The notes under the pieces: model-generated
Told to the model about the DNA's origin: nothing
The model's input: the letters and a program-made list of their open reading frames with translations, nothing else
The model's database searches: none
Shown: in pieces, positions 8,872 to 17,927 of the stretch
Layout: every line of letters starts with the position of its first letter
Position numbering within the stretch: position 1 is the first letter of the stretch
Translations under genes and position numbers: made by a program
NCBI GenBank assembly: GCA_017428525.1
Contig: JAFRQQ010000027.1
Coordinates: 1 to 64,000 of the forward strand
Reading direction: 5' to 3'
Length of the DNA: 64,000 nucleotides
Origin: Clostridia bacterium
GTDB lineage: Bacteria; Bacillota; Clostridia; Oscillospirales; Acutalibacteraceae

Positions 8872-11205
8872 CTATGAATTATTTGAAAACAATTCCGCTT
8901 CTCCGGCCTTTGCGGGGCGTTTGCACAGCGCCGCGGCGTCCATGCAGAGCGCCTGCGCGGCCTCCATGGAATCGGCCTCGGCCAGAATCCGCACGCGGTC
9001 GCCGGCGCACTCGGGCACAAACAGCAGCTTGCCCTCCCGCTTGGTCAGCCGCACGCCTTCAAAATAGTTGGAGCCCTCGGGCGTGCCGCCCACCGTTTCG
9101 GCCAGCGCGGAGGGCGCGAAGCCGAGCGGTACCGTGCGCGCGGCCACAAACCGCGCGGGCAGCTCCGAAAGCAGCACGTCCAGCGTGCAGCCGCGCACGC
9201 GCATCACGGAAAGCAGCTGCACGGCAAGGAAGGAGCCGTCGCGCACAAAGCCCTGCTCCGCCGCCAGACGGCGGGCCGCAGCGTCCGCGTCGTCGGCCGG
9301 CGTGCGCAGATAGCGCAGAATCCGGCGGCCGCACTCCGCGGCCAGATCGTCGAGCAGCATCGGCGCGTCATAAGGCACCGCCACATCCCGTCCGCTGCGC
9401 AGCGCGTGATAACAGCACACCGTCAGCAGCCGGTCGTGCGAAATCTCCGCGCCGTCGAGCACCGCCGTCGCGCTTAAGCCGTCCGGGGCAATCACCAGCT
9501 GCAGCCGGTCGCTCTGCGCGCAGCCCATCATCCGCAGCGCGGAGGAGAGGATCGCGGCGACGCCGCCGTTTTCGCTGCGCACCGACGCCGCCGTGCCGTG
9601 CAAACCGAGCGGCGCGAGGCGAAGCATGGCGTATTTATACAGCTGCTTTGCCGCGCCGGCTTGCTGCACCTCGCGCAGTCCGTCATCCGGCGCTTCATGA
9701 AAATCCGCGTGGAGCATCCCGCTTTCCACGCTCCGCTCAAAGGCGCGCGTGACGGGCAGCCCGTGTTCGCCGCAGAAATGCAGCGCCCGCTGCGCGCCGC
9801 CCACGGCAAACACACCGGCACCCAGACCGCAGTGCTGCACGAGATAGCGAAACTGCGCCTCGAAGCAGTCGCCGAAGTCCAGCACGGGGCTGCCGATATC
9901 CGTCAGCCCGCAGCCCAGCGCCCGCACCATCGCCGCGCCGCGCGCCGAGCCATCGTGTGCCAGACCGACCGGGCCGCCCTGCATCGCCGTGGCCACAGCC
10001 GCGCCGAGCCGCACGCAGGTCGCGGCGTTCAGCCGCCCGCCGCCGCTTTCATCCACGCCGTCCGCGCCGAGATAGCGCGTGCGCACGCTGCCGTATTTGA
10101 CGTTTGCGTCCACCTGCGCCCCGCGCTCGACTTTTTTGCCCGGCCAGATCAGCACCTGCGGCCGGATCTCCGCCTGCGCGCCGATGACGCTCCCCGCGCC
10201 GACCACGCTGTTTTCATACAGCGCCGCCCCGGCCTGCACAACCGCGTCCGCGCAGACCAGCGCGCCGGTCACATGCGCGCCCTGCTCCACAACGGCGTTT
10301 TCCAGCACCGCGCCGTAGCAGACCTTGCTCTGCGCGCCGAGCGACGCGCCCTGATCCAGCACGGCAAACGGCCCGATCTCCGCGCGCGCGCCGATGCGCA
10401 CGTCGGCGCCGATATACACCGGCGGATGCAGCGTATATTCCCCCGGCGGCAGCGCCGCTTGCGCAAAAATGCCGGGCGCGGGCTGCCTGCAGGGCGCGGG
10501 CATCGCTCCCTGCATCACCTCCTGCTGGCAGCGCAGATAGGCGTCGATGTTGCCCACGTCGCACCAGTAAGCGTCCGCGTGATAACAGTAGATCGGCATC
10601 TCGCGCTCGAGCATGAGCGGAAACAGGTCACCGGCAAAATCATAATAACGCCCGCGCGGAATCAGATCCAGACATTCCGGATTGACGATATACACGCCGG
10701 TATTCGCCTTGCGGCTGACCGCCTGCGACCAGGCGGGTTTTTCCAGAAAGCCGGTCACGCGGTTTTCCGCATCCGTGCGCAGCAGACCGTATTCCCGCGG
10801 GTCCGCCGCATCCACGGCGACGATCGTGATCTTCGCGCCGACCGCGTTGTGATAGGCCAGGATCTTCGTCAGATCGAAATTGCACATCGCGTCGCCGCTG
10901 ATGACCAGAAACGGCGCTTCCTGCACGCCGGCGGCATGCTTGACGCTGCCGGCCGTGCCCAGCGGCTGCTCCTCGCGCACAAAGCGCAGCGGCAGGCCGT
11001 GATAGCCCGACGGAAACGCGGCGGGAATGATCTCCGGCAGATAGCCGAGCGTCACCGCCGCCTCCTCAACGCCGTGGCGCAGCAGCAAATCAAAGATATA
11101 AGCGAGGATCGGCTTGCCCAGCACGCGCACCATCGGCTTGGGGACCGTGCAGGTCAGCGGACGCAGGCGGCTCCCCTCGCCGCCGGCCATAACGATTGCC
11201 TTCAT
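8872..11205 (-). CDS. Sugar-nucleotidyltransferase / hexapeptide / degenerate phosphomannomutase fusion
   Basis: Likely mannose-1-phosphate guanylyltransferase-type enzyme. Residues 1-235 are a nucleotidyltransferase with GGEGSRLRP (8-16), VPKPM (21-25) and DVGN (216-219). Residues about 262-375 are hexapeptide repeats of a left-handed beta-helix. Residues about 380-777 align in layout with phosphomannomutase, but the phosphoserine loop (TASHNP type) is replaced by VFAVGGAQ near 465-472 and no DGDGDR metal loop is seen; the matching stretch reads [10 protein letters not shown]. The third domain is therefore probably not a mutase. Start has AAAGGACGG upstream. The exact sugar is not readable from sequence. 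Confidence 0.85.
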   Translation of the reverse strand: MKAIVMAGGEGSRLRPLTCTVPKPMVRVLGKPILAYIFDLLLRHGVEEAAVTLGYLPEIIPAAFPSGYHGLPLRFVREEQPLGTAGSVKHAAGVQEAPFLVISGDAMCNFDLTKILAYHNAVGAKITIVAVDAADPREYGLLRTDAENRVTGFLEKPAWSQAVSRKANTGVYIVNPECLDLIPRGRYYDFAGDLFPLMLEREMPIYCYHADAYWCDVGNIDAYLRCQQEVMQGAMPAPCRQPAPGIFAQAALPPGEYTLHPPVYIGADVRIGARAEIGPFAVLDQGASLGAQSKVCYGAVLENAVVEQGAHVTGALVCADAVVQAGAALYENSVVGAGSVIGAQAEIRPQVLIWPGKKVERGAQVDANVKYGSVRTRYLGADGVDESGGGRLNAATCVRLGAAVATAMQGGPVGLAHDGSARGAAMVRALGCGLTDIGSPVLDFGDCFEAQFRYLVQHCGLGAGVFAVGGAQRALHFCGEHGLPVTRAFERSVESGMLHADFHEAPDDGLREVQQAGAAKQLYKYAMLRLAPLGLHGTAASVRSENGGVAAILSSALRMMGCAQSDRLQLVIAPDGLSATAVLDGAEISHDRLLTVCCYHALRSGRDVAVPYDAPMLLDDLAAECGRRILRYLRTPADDADAAARRLAAEQGFVRDGSFLAVQLLSVMRVRGCTLDVLLSELPARFVAARTVPLGFAPSALAETVGGTPEGSNYFEGVRLTKREGKLLFVPECAGDRVRILAEADSMEAAQALCMDAAALCKRPAKAGEAELFSNNS

Positions 11206-11287
11206 TTCATCCGTCCTTTCATCGGTTTATGCGAAAAATAGTATGGGCGAAAACGGTGATATTAAACAATATTTCTGCGATTATCCC

Positions 11288-11316
11288 TTGTTTCCTGTTT
11301 TTATCCGTGCTATAAT
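11288..11316 (+). promoter_or_regulatory. Promoter of rnhA
   Basis: TTGTTT (11288-11293), 17-bp spacer, TATAAT (11311-11316), with a GGGAG ribosome binding site 25 bases further on before the rnhA ATG at 11348. It lies in the divergent gap from the nucleotidyltransferase gene; the opposite-strand promoter is not clear. Confidence 0.8.
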
Positions 11317-11347
11317 AAAAAAAGAAAAACAGCAACGGGAGCATCGG

Positions 11348-11824
11348 ATGGAAGAAGAAAAAAAACAAGTCGATATTTTCACCGACGGCGCCTGCGCGGG
11401 CAACCCCGGTCCGGGCGGCTGGGGCGCGATCCTGCGTTACGGCGCGCATGAGATGGAGCTCAGCGGCGGCGCGGCGGAAACGACCAACAACCGCATGGAG
11501 CTGACCGCCGTGATCGAGGCGCTGAAAAAGCTGAAATATCCCTGCCGCATCACGATCTACACCGATTCCAGGTATGTTGCGGACGCCTTCCTGCAGGGCT
11601 GGATCTGGAACTGGGTCAGGAAAGGCTGGGTGAAAGCCGACAAAAAGCCCGTGCTCAATCCGGAGCTCTGGCAGGAGCTGCTCGCCCTGCTCCGCGATCA
11701 CGATTATACTTTCGTCTGGGTCAAGGGGCACGCCGGGCACCCGGAAAACGAACGCTGCGACGCGCTTGCGACCGCGCAGGCGGCCATCTACGGCGCTGAT
11801 CTCCGCGCAGACGCGGAGTTTTGA
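11348..11824 (+). CDS. rnhA: Ribonuclease HI
   Basis: Removes RNA from RNA-DNA hybrids. The start at 11348 follows GGGAG; the frame is open further up but without a plausible start signal. Catalytic carboxylates are visible in [13 protein letters not shown], the Glu of NRMEL, the Asp of YTDSRYV and the Asp of ERCDALA, i.e. a complete DEDD set. 158 residues, normal length for the bacterial enzyme. It heads a plus-strand group with the lysoplasmalogenase-like gene 27 bp downstream. Confidence 0.96.
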   Translation: MEEEKKQVDIFTDGACAGNPGPGGWGAILRYGAHEMELSGGAAETTNNRMELTAVIEALKKLKYPCRITIYTDSRYVADAFLQGWIWNWVRKGWVKADKKPVLNPELWQELLALLRDHDYTFVWVKGHAGHPENERCDALATAQAAIYGADLRADAEF

Positions 11825-11851
11825 TAATCACGCAAGAAAGGGTTGGGTTGA

Positions 11852-12544
11852 ATGAAAACGGTGTTTTTCGTCTTGAGTTTTGTTGTTGCGGCGGCCGCCA
11901 TGGTTGCCACGCACATCTCCTGGATCTCCCCGCAGTGCAGACGCAACTATCTGCCGATCAAGATGGTCTGCTCGTGCGGCTTCCTGCTCACGGGTCTGTT
12001 TGCCGCGGCCGCCACGGGCTTTACGCGCTACGGCCTGCTGATCCTGGCCGCGCTGTTCTGCGGTCTCTGGGGCGATTTCTTCCTGGAATGGAAGCAGGCG
12101 AAGTATTTCTACGCCGGCGTGGTCTGCTTCGCGATCGGTCACGGATTCTACATTTACAATTTCCTGACCGCCGATGTGAAGTCGAAGCTGACGCTGCGCT
12201 TCCTGCTGATCACCTTTGCGATCCTGCTGGTGCTGAACATCGTGAGCATGCAGCTGGAGAAAATCAAATTCAAGGGCTTCCAGAATGTGATGATGGCCTA
12301 CGCCGCCGTGCTGCTCGTGATGGTCACGGTCGCCATCTGGCGCTGCTACGCCGATTACGCGGCGGATGCGCACCGCCTGCGCGGCCTGCTGACGGCGATC
12401 GGCGCGATCCTGTTCCTGGTGTCGGATACCTTCCTTGCCGCGCAGCTTTACGGCAAGAGCCATTCGAAGCATCCGGAGGCCTGGGTGCTCTACACTTACT
12501 TCCCCGCGCAGACGCTCATCGCGCTGGGCATTCTCTTCGCGTAA
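11852..12544 (+). CDS. YhhN/TMEM86-family membrane protein, lysoplasmalogenase-like
   Basis: Polytopic membrane protein of about 230 residues with seven to eight hydrophobic segments. The family pattern includes PIKMVCSCGFLL near residue 38, the GLWGDFFLEW segment near 72, and GHGFYIYNFL near 97, where conserved acidic residues of the YhhN family fall. The family includes enzymes that cleave the vinyl-ether bond of lysoplasmalogens; plasmalogens are common in anaerobic Clostridia. AAAGGG precedes the ATG. It ends three bases before the next gene. Confidence 0.8.
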   Translation: MKTVFFVLSFVVAAAAMVATHISWISPQCRRNYLPIKMVCSCGFLLTGLFAAAATGFTRYGLLILAALFCGLWGDFFLEWKQAKYFYAGVVCFAIGHGFYIYNFLTADVKSKLTLRFLLITFAILLVLNIVSMQLEKIKFKGFQNVMMAYAAVLLVMVTVAIWRCYADYAADAHRLRGLLTAIGAILFLVSDTFLAAQLYGKSHSKHPEAWVLYTYFPAQTLIALGILFA

Positions 12545-12547
12545 GCC

Positions 12548-13501
12548 ATGGTCCGGTTTTTTGCCGTTCTGATCTCGTTCTTTCTCTTTTTCCGTTCGTC
12601 GGCCATCGCGCCGTATGAGGTGCGGGACGCATCTGCGCTGCAATTCAGCGCGGTCCTCCTCTCCGACATGCATACGGAGGCCAACAGCGCCGCGCGGTTT
12701 CAGATGATCGGCGAGACGTTTGCGGGCGTTTTCACCGGCGGAAACAAGCCGGACGTGCTGGCCTTCGCGGGCGACAACACCATGAACGGCAACGCGTCGG
12801 AATGGTTCGATTTCTACGGCCTGCTCGGCCGCTTCAACCGGGGCAGCGACGTGCTGGTCGCTATGGGCAACCATGATTTCGGCAACTGCGACGACCCGGA
12901 GGTTTACGCGCGCCTGTCCGCGTGGGCGATCGCGAGCTATAATTATTACTGCCGCAAGCAGATCAAATCCGTCTATTATGCCGCGGATTACGGCTGCGTG
13001 AAGTTTCTCATCCTCGGCTCCGAAAACAACGCGGCAAACACGCTGCAGGTCCTCTCCGACGGGCAGATCGACTGGCTGGAGGCGGAGCTTTCGGACTGCG
13101 CCGCGCGCGGTATTCCGGCGGTTGTGGTCAATCACAATCTGATCCGCGGACGCACGGGGCGGCAATCCTATTTCTCCTTCAATCTGACCGACAACAACGA
13201 CCGTCTGGACAACGCGCTGATCAACTGCGGCGCCGACGTGCTCTATGTCTGCGGGCATTCGCATTTCGGCGTGAGCAGCGGCTCGTGGAGCCGCGCGGGC
13301 AGGGTGACTTACATCAATCTGCCCTCGGCCGGCAACCACGGGAACTATGACGCCGCGGAGGACTGCGCCGCCTACGGGATCGGCCTGCTGCTCGAGCTGT
13401 ATGACGGGAGTCTGGAGCTGTCCTTCCGCAATTTCGCGGCCGGCTCCGTTTTGGAGGATTATCGGATCACCGTGCCGCTGCAGCCGGCAGCATCTAATTG
13501 A
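12548..13501 (+). CDS. Secreted metallophosphoesterase
   Basis: Calcineurin-like phosphoesterase with an N-terminal hydrophobic signal sequence (residues 2-20). The metal-site blocks are present: SDMHTEA, FAGDNTMNG, MGNHDFG, VVVNHN and CGHSHFG. Substrate cannot be read from sequence. No good ribosome binding site precedes the ATG at 12548, which lies three bases after the stop of the lysoplasmalogenase-like gene, so translation may depend on coupling. A terminator follows at 13513. Confidence 0.85.
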   Translation: MVRFFAVLISFFLFFRSSAIAPYEVRDASALQFSAVLLSDMHTEANSAARFQMIGETFAGVFTGGNKPDVLAFAGDNTMNGNASEWFDFYGLLGRFNRGSDVLVAMGNHDFGNCDDPEVYARLSAWAIASYNYYCRKQIKSVYYAADYGCVKFLILGSENNAANTLQVLSDGQIDWLEAELSDCAARGIPAVVVNHNLIRGRTGRQSYFSFNLTDNNDRLDNALINCGADVLYVCGHSHFGVSSGSWSRAGRVTYINLPSAGNHGNYDAAEDCAAYGIGLLLELYDGSLELSFRNFAAGSVLEDYRITVPLQPAASN

Positions 13502-13512
13502 ATCTACAACAA

Positions 13513-13544
13513 CGCCGGAGGCTGAAACAGTCTCCGGCGCTTTT
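13513..13544 (+). terminator. Intrinsic terminator after metallophosphoesterase gene
   Basis: CGCCGGAG and CTCCGGCG pair over an 11-base loop and are followed by CTTTTC. It stands between convergent genes; the minus-strand reading lacks a good T-run. Confidence 0.7.
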
Positions 13545-14051
13545 CTATTCGGTTGCGGGCAGCGTCTCCTGCCGCAGGGTCAGCGACGGCGCTTCCGTCG
13601 GCGCGAGCAGGTCGTCGGCAACGCTGAAAAACCGGCCGGCGGCGTCCGCGGCGGCGCACAGGCGGTGCGTGCGCCCCTGCGCGTAACGAAAGACGCTTGT
13701 CTGCGAATTGAGCAGCTCCGTGAGCGTCTGCGTCGGCTCGTTCGGCGCATACACCCGCAGCACCCGCGCGCACAGGGCGGCGAAGGCCGCTTCGTCGCTG
13801 TCGCCCGGCGCGGAAACGGCGATTTTTGCCAGCGCGCCGTCCTGCGTTTCCCAAAGCCGCAGCGCCGCGCGCAATCCGGCAAACGTCACAAAGCAGAAGC
13901 AGGAACCGTCCTCATAATAAAGCGGCTCCGCCGCGATCTCCTTTTCCGCGGTCAGACGCAGCACAAACACATCGGCGTTGACCCGCTCCTGCACGCTGCA
14001 GCCGCTCAGAAGCAGGCAGAGCGCGGCAAGGCACGGCAGCAGGCGTTTCAC
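13545..14051 (-). CDS. Predicted lipoprotein of unknown function
   Basis: The GTG start at 14051 gives a signal peptide with lipobox (LLLSGC, cysteine near residue 18), so the 168-residue product is probably a membrane-anchored lipoprotein. The rest is a mixed alpha/beta sequence without a family I recognise. The GTG overlaps the stop of the YrzE-like gene by four bases (GTGA), so the two are translationally coupled. The frame is open upstream to 14378, but that part reads as an arginine-rich shadow of the neighbour. Confidence 0.75.
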   Translation of the reverse strand: MKRLLPCLAALCLLLSGCSVQERVNADVFVLRLTAEKEIAAEPLYYEDGSCFCFVTFAGLRAALRLWETQDGALAKIAVSAPGDSDEAAFAALCARVLRVYAPNEPTQTLTELLNSQTSVFRYAQGRTHRLCAAADAAGRFFSVADDLLAPTEAPSLTLRQETLPATE

Positions 14052-14455
14052 AGCTTCACCCGCCGCCCGCCGTGCGAGGCCGCAAGGCCGCCGGCCGAGG
14101 CGGAAACGAGCAGGATGCCGGCGAGCAGCGGCAGGCCGATGCCCGCGCCGCCGAGCAGGGCGAGCACAAGGCAGACCGGCAGCAGCGACGCTGTGCCGCA
14201 GACGGCCCCGCTGATCAGAAACCGCTCCTTTCCCCGCGCGGCGCAAAGGAAGCCGGCCGCGCAGGCGCAGACCGCCGCCAGCCCCAGTCCGACCGGCAGA
14301 TCGAGCGCGGGCGAGAGCTCCAGTCGGTCGGAGAAAAACGCGTACAGCGCAAGCAGGCCGAAATAGCAGACGGCGCACAGGCCGCCCGCAAGCGCGGCGC
14401 GCGGAATGAGCGGACGCGGTCGGCGCTGCTTCGCGCTTTTTCCACCGGCAGGCAT
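14048..14455 (-). CDS. YrzE / TIGR04086-like small membrane protein
   Basis: A 135-residue protein with a basic N-terminus and four hydrophobic segments (about 18-38, 50-70, 80-100, 104-125). Length, topology and position directly after yajC agree with the YrzE/TIGR04086 family of Firmicutes, whose role is unknown. The ribosome binding site GGGAG lies in the 3' arm of the hairpin at 14463-14500, seven T bases before the ATG, so folding of that hairpin would hide it. Confidence 0.7.
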   Translation of the reverse strand: MPAGGKSAKQRRPRPLIPRAALAGGLCAVCYFGLLALYAFFSDRLELSPALDLPVGLGLAAVCACAAGFLCAARGKERFLISGAVCGTASLLPVCLVLALLGGAGIGLPLLAGILLVSASAGGLAASHGGRRVKL

Positions 14456-14500
14456 AAAAAAACTCCCTTCATCTGATGCTGATCCATCTTATGAAGGGAG
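14456..14500 (-). terminator. Terminator-like hairpin carrying the SD of the next gene
   Basis: On the minus strand CTCCCTTCAT and ATGAAGGGAG pair perfectly (10 bp, 18-base loop with an inner GATG/CATC pair) and are followed by seven T bases that run straight into the ATG at 14455. It looks like the intrinsic terminator of yajC, yet its 3' arm is also the only ribosome binding site of the YrzE-like gene. The plus strand reading also has a T-run (14505-14510). Confidence 0.8.
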
Positions 14501-14527
14501 CTGGTTTTTTATGACGGGATACCCGGC

Positions 14528-15007
14528 TTATTCGTCAAAATCGGGATCCTTTTTTCTGGACTTCTTGCGCTTCTCCTTGCCCGCGGCAGCGGATTCTTCG
14601 ATCTTCTTCTGCTTTTCGGCCTCTGCAGCCTCCTTCGCAGCCTTGCGCTCCTCCTCGAGCTTCTCATTCGCGGTGTTGTTGGTGGAAACCGCCCAGCGCA
14701 TGATCTTCATCTTGTTGCGATCCGCACCGGTTTCGATGATCAGGGAATCCTCCTTGACCGTCACAACGCGGCCGACAATGCCGCCGATGGTCGTGATTTC
14801 ATCGCCGACCTGCACGTTATCGCGCATGGACTGCTCTTCCTTCTGCTTTTTCTTCTGCGGACGGATCATGACGAAATACATCACCGCAAACATCGCGACA
14901 AGCATCAGGATCATGGGCAGACCGCCGGACTGCTGGGTCGTGGTGCCGCCGGACTGGCCGCCGGACTGCAGACCGGCAAACAGCGTAAGAATCGAATATA
15001 ATGACAT
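14528..15007 (-). CDS. yajC: Preprotein translocase subunit YajC
   Basis: Small accessory protein of the Sec/YidC membrane complex. An N-terminal Gly/Gln/Ser stretch precedes one membrane segment (about 31-47) with the family signature MIRPQKKKQKE just after it, then the small beta-domain (VGDEITTIGGIVGRV). Residues from about 112 form an extra highly charged helical tail, making it 159 residues, longer than the usual 90-110. GGAGG lies upstream of the ATG. It has its own promoter and a hairpin directly after it. Confidence 0.93.
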   Translation of the reverse strand: MSLYSILTLFAGLQSGGQSGGTTTQQSGGLPMILMLVAMFAVMYFVMIRPQKKKQKEEQSMRDNVQVGDEITTIGGIVGRVVTVKEDSLIIETGADRNKMKIMRWAVSTNNTANEKLEEERKAAKEAAEAEKQKKIEESAAAGKEKRKKSRKKDPDFDE

Positions 15008-15036
15008 GCTGAAACCTCCAAAACAATAATGGACAT

Positions 15037-15065
15037 ATTATACAGGATAAAACGCAGATTTGCAA
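15037..15065 (-). promoter_or_regulatory. Promoter of yajC
   Basis: Minus strand TTGCAA (15060-15065), 17-bp spacer, TATAAT (15037-15042), close to consensus. It starts a leader of about 25 bases before the yajC ribosome binding site. Confidence 0.85.
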
Positions 15066-15095
15066 GGGGTTTTTGAAAAATAATCGGCGCGCCGG

Positions 15096-15986
15096 TCAGC
15101 GGCTCGCGCCGCCGCCGCCGAAACTGCCGCCCCCGCCGTGGAAGCCGCCGCCGCTGCTGAATCCGCCGCCGGAGCTGAAGCCGCCGGAATACCCGCCGGA
15201 GCTGTAGCCGCCGCCGTAGGAGCCTGTGCTTTTATAAGGAGAGAAGAACAGCACCGCGACCAGGAACGGCACAAACGCGATGAACCAGAACGCGAGAAAC
15301 GCCACAAGCAGCTGCTCCCAGAGCGGATCCGGGTTTTCCTGCGTTGCGACCGGGGGGAACGTCTGATCCGCCATCGATTTTTCGCCGACGGTCTCGGAGA
15401 TCTCCCCCTCGTAATCGATCGGCTGCACGGGCGTGAGGGCGTATTCTTCGTAAATCACCTGCAAAACGGCCGAAAAGGTGCGCAGCGCCGCCTCGTTCCA
15501 GCGCCCGTCGTTCTTGGCGTCCACGGCATAATCGTCCAGGATCCGCCCTGCTCTGGCGTCCGGCAGGCAGCCTTCCAGCCCCCGGCCGACCTCGAGGCGC
15601 ACGTGCGGCTCCTCGGTCGTGAAGAGCAGGAGCACGCCGTTGTCGAGCTCCGCGTCGCCGATGCCCCATTCGTTTGCAAGCTGCACGCTGTAATGCTCGA
15701 GCGAATCCTCCTGCGTATTCGGGACGGACACCACCACGACCTGCGCTTTCGTCGCCGCCTCCAGCTCCACCGCGCGGTCAAGGATAAACTGCTCCGTTTC
15801 CTGCGTGAAAACGCCGCTGTAATCCTCGACATAAAACAGCTCGGAATGCGCCGGATACTGCGTGATCGCCTGCTCGCGGTTTGTGGAGAATACGAAGCCC
15901 GTGCCGACCACGCTCGTTACGATGAACGCGATCAGCACCTTGAGACCGAAGCCTTTTTCTGATTGTTTTTTTCTGCTTGCGCTCAT
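15096..15986 (-). CDS. TPM-domain membrane protein with Gly-rich tail (YgcG-like)
   Basis: 296 residues: an N-terminal membrane anchor (about 15-33), an extracytoplasmic TPM domain (about 45-195; EDYSGVFTQE, then NGVLLLFTTEEPHVRLEVGRG), a second membrane segment (about 224-246) and a Gly/Ser-rich C-terminus with SYGGGYSSGG and GGGGSFGGGG. This is the layout of the TPM/YgcG family, often paired with LemA. Function is unproven; a phosphatase or photosystem-repair role has been reported for distant relatives. The ATG overlaps the lemA stop by four bases (ATGA). Confidence 0.88.
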   Translation of the reverse strand: MSASRKKQSEKGFGLKVLIAFIVTSVVGTGFVFSTNREQAITQYPAHSELFYVEDYSGVFTQETEQFILDRAVELEAATKAQVVVVSVPNTQEDSLEHYSVQLANEWGIGDAELDNGVLLLFTTEEPHVRLEVGRGLEGCLPDARAGRILDDYAVDAKNDGRWNEAALRTFSAVLQVIYEEYALTPVQPIDYEGEISETVGEKSMADQTFPPVATQENPDPLWEQLLVAFLAFWFIAFVPFLVAVLFFSPYKSTGSYGGGYSSGGYSGGFSSGGGFSSGGGFHGGGGSFGGGGASR

Positions 15987-16552
15987 CCCTCAAAGCTCAC
16001 GGTCGGAACCGCCGTCGCGTTGCTGTCCGCAGCAAAGAATTCCGCTGCCTTGAAGCCGAACAGATTCGCCAGGATCGACGCCGGGAACCGCCGGATCATC
16101 GTGTTGAACGACGTGACCGCTTCGTTATAGTTCCCGCGCGCGACGGAAATGCGGTTTTCCGTGCCGGAAAGCTCGTCCATCAGGCCGGTGAAAACCTTAT
16201 CCGCTTTCAGCTCCGGATAGGCCTCCGCCACGGCCAGCAGCCGGCCGAGCGCGGTGGTGAGGGTATTGTTCGCTGCAGATTTTTCCGCCATCGAATCGGC
16301 GCTCATCAGCTGCTCGCGCGCCTGCGTCACAGCGGTGAACACGGCCTCCTCATGGGCGGCGTAGCCCTTGACCGTGGCGACCAGGTTGGGGATCAGATCC
16401 GCGCGGCGCTGCAGCTGCGCGTCGATATCCGCCGCCTTCTGCTCCACCGTGGTCTGCGCGGTCACAAGCCTGTTGTAGGTGCCGACGCCCCAGAATACCG
16501 CCAGCGCGATCACCGCGATCAGAATGATTGCGATCAAACCAGTTTTTTTCAT
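15983..16552 (-). CDS. lemA: LemA family protein
   Basis: Single N-terminal membrane segment (about 5-21) followed by the helical LemA domain with YNRLVTAQTTVEQKAADIDAQ-type start and RRADLIPNLVATVKGYA, and the C-terminal NRISVARGNYNEAV segment. The ATG at 16552 has GGAGG nine bases upstream; the longer frame to 16636 reads through the promoter region. Molecular role unknown. LemA-TPM pairs are widespread and the four-base overlap supports joint expression. Confidence 0.92.
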   Translation of the reverse strand: MKKTGLIAIILIAVIALAVFWGVGTYNRLVTAQTTVEQKAADIDAQLQRRADLIPNLVATVKGYAAHEEAVFTAVTQAREQLMSADSMAEKSAANNTLTTALGRLLAVAEAYPELKADKVFTGLMDELSGTENRISVARGNYNEAVTSFNTMIRRFPASILANLFGFKAAEFFAADSNATAVPTVSFEG

Positions 16553-16640
16553 AGCAACCTCCGTTATTAATAGGATCGTATTCCGTTCGTTCCGGAACGG
16601 TCGGACGGGATCGGCGCGGCAGGCCGCGCTTTTCATTCGG

Positions 16641-16649
16641 ATTATACCA
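16641..16649 (-). promoter_or_regulatory. Extended -10 promoter of lemA
   Basis: Minus strand TGGTATAAT, an extended -10 element; the -35 region 17 bp upstream (TTTCTT) is weak. It lies in the divergent gap shared with the CE15-like gene. Confidence 0.65.
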
Positions 16650-16770
16650 TTTTTCGGAGAAATAAGAAAGTAGTTTTGAAAAAAGTTTAAAAATATTTTT
16701 TCTCCGTCTTTCCCGGCGGCGATTTTTATGATAAAATAGGAGAGAACTAAAGTGTAAAGGAGCGTTTGCC

Positions 16771-17799
16771 ATGCTGTCTGCCCTGCTTAAAGAACGAAAC
16801 CTGCCGCCCCTGCGCCCGCGTGCGGAGACGCTGGAGCTCTTGCAAACCGAGATCTACGGCCGGCTGCCCGCCGCGCCGGAAGCCGAGGAATTCACCGTCG
16901 AGCCTGCCGTCATCTGGCGGTTCTGCGCAGGCAAGGCGGTGTGCGACCGCGTGACCGCCCGCACGGTCGTCAACGGAAAGCCCTTTGCATTCCCCTTCCT
17001 TGCGACGATCCCGACCGCACCGGGACCGCACCCGTTCTTTATCCACATCAATTTCCGGCCGGACAATCCCGACCGATATATGCCGACCGAGGAGCTGATC
17101 GACGCGGGCTTTGCCGTGCTCTCCTTCTGCTACAACGATGTCACCGCGGACAACGGTGATTTCACCGACAGGCTGGCGGGCGTGCTGTTTGAAAACGGCG
17201 CGCGCGGGCCTGAGGATCCGGGCAAAATCGCCCTCTGGGCCTGGGGCGCGCAGCGGGTCATGGATTACGCAGAGACCCTGGCAGACCGGCTCGACTGCAC
17301 CCGCGCAGCCGTGTGCGGGCATTCGCGGCTGGCCAAAACCGCCCTGTTTGCCGGCGCGATGGATGAGCGCTTTGCCTTTGCCTATTCCAATGATTCCGGC
17401 TGCAGCGGCGCCGCGCTCGCGCGGGGAAAAACGGGCGAATCCATCCGCGACATCTGCGAGCGCTTCCCCTTCTGGTTCTGCGAAAACTACAAGCAGTATG
17501 TTGACAATGAAGCGGCCATGCCCTTTGACCAGCATTTCCTGCTCGCCGCAATCGCGCCGCGCTGCGCGCTGGTCGGCAGCGCCGCCGCGGACGACTGGGC
17601 GGACCCGGTTTCGGAATTCCTCTGCTGCTGCGCCGCGGCGCCCGCCTTCCCCGGCGGCTTCCCCTGCCCGGATCGTCTGCCCGGCGACGACGACGCCTTC
17701 CTCGAGGGGCGCATCGGCTATCACCGCCGCCCCGGGCTGCATTATTTCAGCCGCCGGGACTGGCAGCGTCTGATCGAATTCATCCGCCGTCACGGCTGA
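16771..17799 (+). CDS. CE15-like alpha/beta-hydrolase (glucuronoyl-esterase-type)
   Basis: 342-residue alpha/beta-hydrolase. The nucleophile motif GHSRLAK (183-189, Ser185) resembles the GCSRxGK motif of CE15 glucuronoyl esterases and their bacterial relatives, with Ala in place of the last Gly. A C-terminal GLHYFSRRDW block gives a likely catalytic His324; FDQHFLLAAIAPR is also family-like. No signal peptide is visible, so the enzyme is predicted to be cytosolic and may act on imported uronic-acid esters. AAGGAG precedes the ATG. A possible -10 (TAAAAT, 16732-16737) has only a weak -35. It is monocistronic between the lemA and xpt promoters. Confidence 0.7.
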   Translation: MLSALLKERNLPPLRPRAETLELLQTEIYGRLPAAPEAEEFTVEPAVIWRFCAGKAVCDRVTARTVVNGKPFAFPFLATIPTAPGPHPFFIHINFRPDNPDRYMPTEELIDAGFAVLSFCYNDVTADNGDFTDRLAGVLFENGARGPEDPGKIALWAWGAQRVMDYAETLADRLDCTRAAVCGHSRLAKTALFAGAMDERFAFAYSNDSGCSGAALARGKTGESIRDICERFPFWFCENYKQYVDNEAAMPFDQHFLLAAIAPRCALVGSAAADDWADPVSEFLCCCAAAPAFPGGFPCPDRLPGDDDAFLEGRIGYHRRPGLHYFSRRDWQRLIEFIRRHG

Positions 17800-17898
17800 G
17801 TCCGGCGCGCGCGCCGTTGTTGTCCTGCCAAAAATGCGGCGGCAAACCACAAGATGTTTATATAAAACGCAGAAATTCTACAAAATGTGATTTTCCGC

Positions 17899-17927
17899 TT
17901 GATTTTTAACAAACTGTGAATTATAAT
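17899..17927 (+). promoter_or_regulatory. Promoter of the xpt-nucleoside transporter operon
   Basis: TTGATT (17899-17904), 17-bp spacer, TATAAT (17922-17927). The leader to the xpt start is only about 45 bases and shows no purine-riboswitch aptamer. The stretch 17800-17898 carries a GCGCGCGC self-complementary run but no clear terminator. Confidence 0.82.

Noticed and set aside
13545-14378. Long version (277 codons) of the lipoprotein gene
   Set aside because: The first 109 codons overlap the YrzE-like gene in another frame and are Arg-rich; the GTG at 14051 gives a clear lipoprotein signal.
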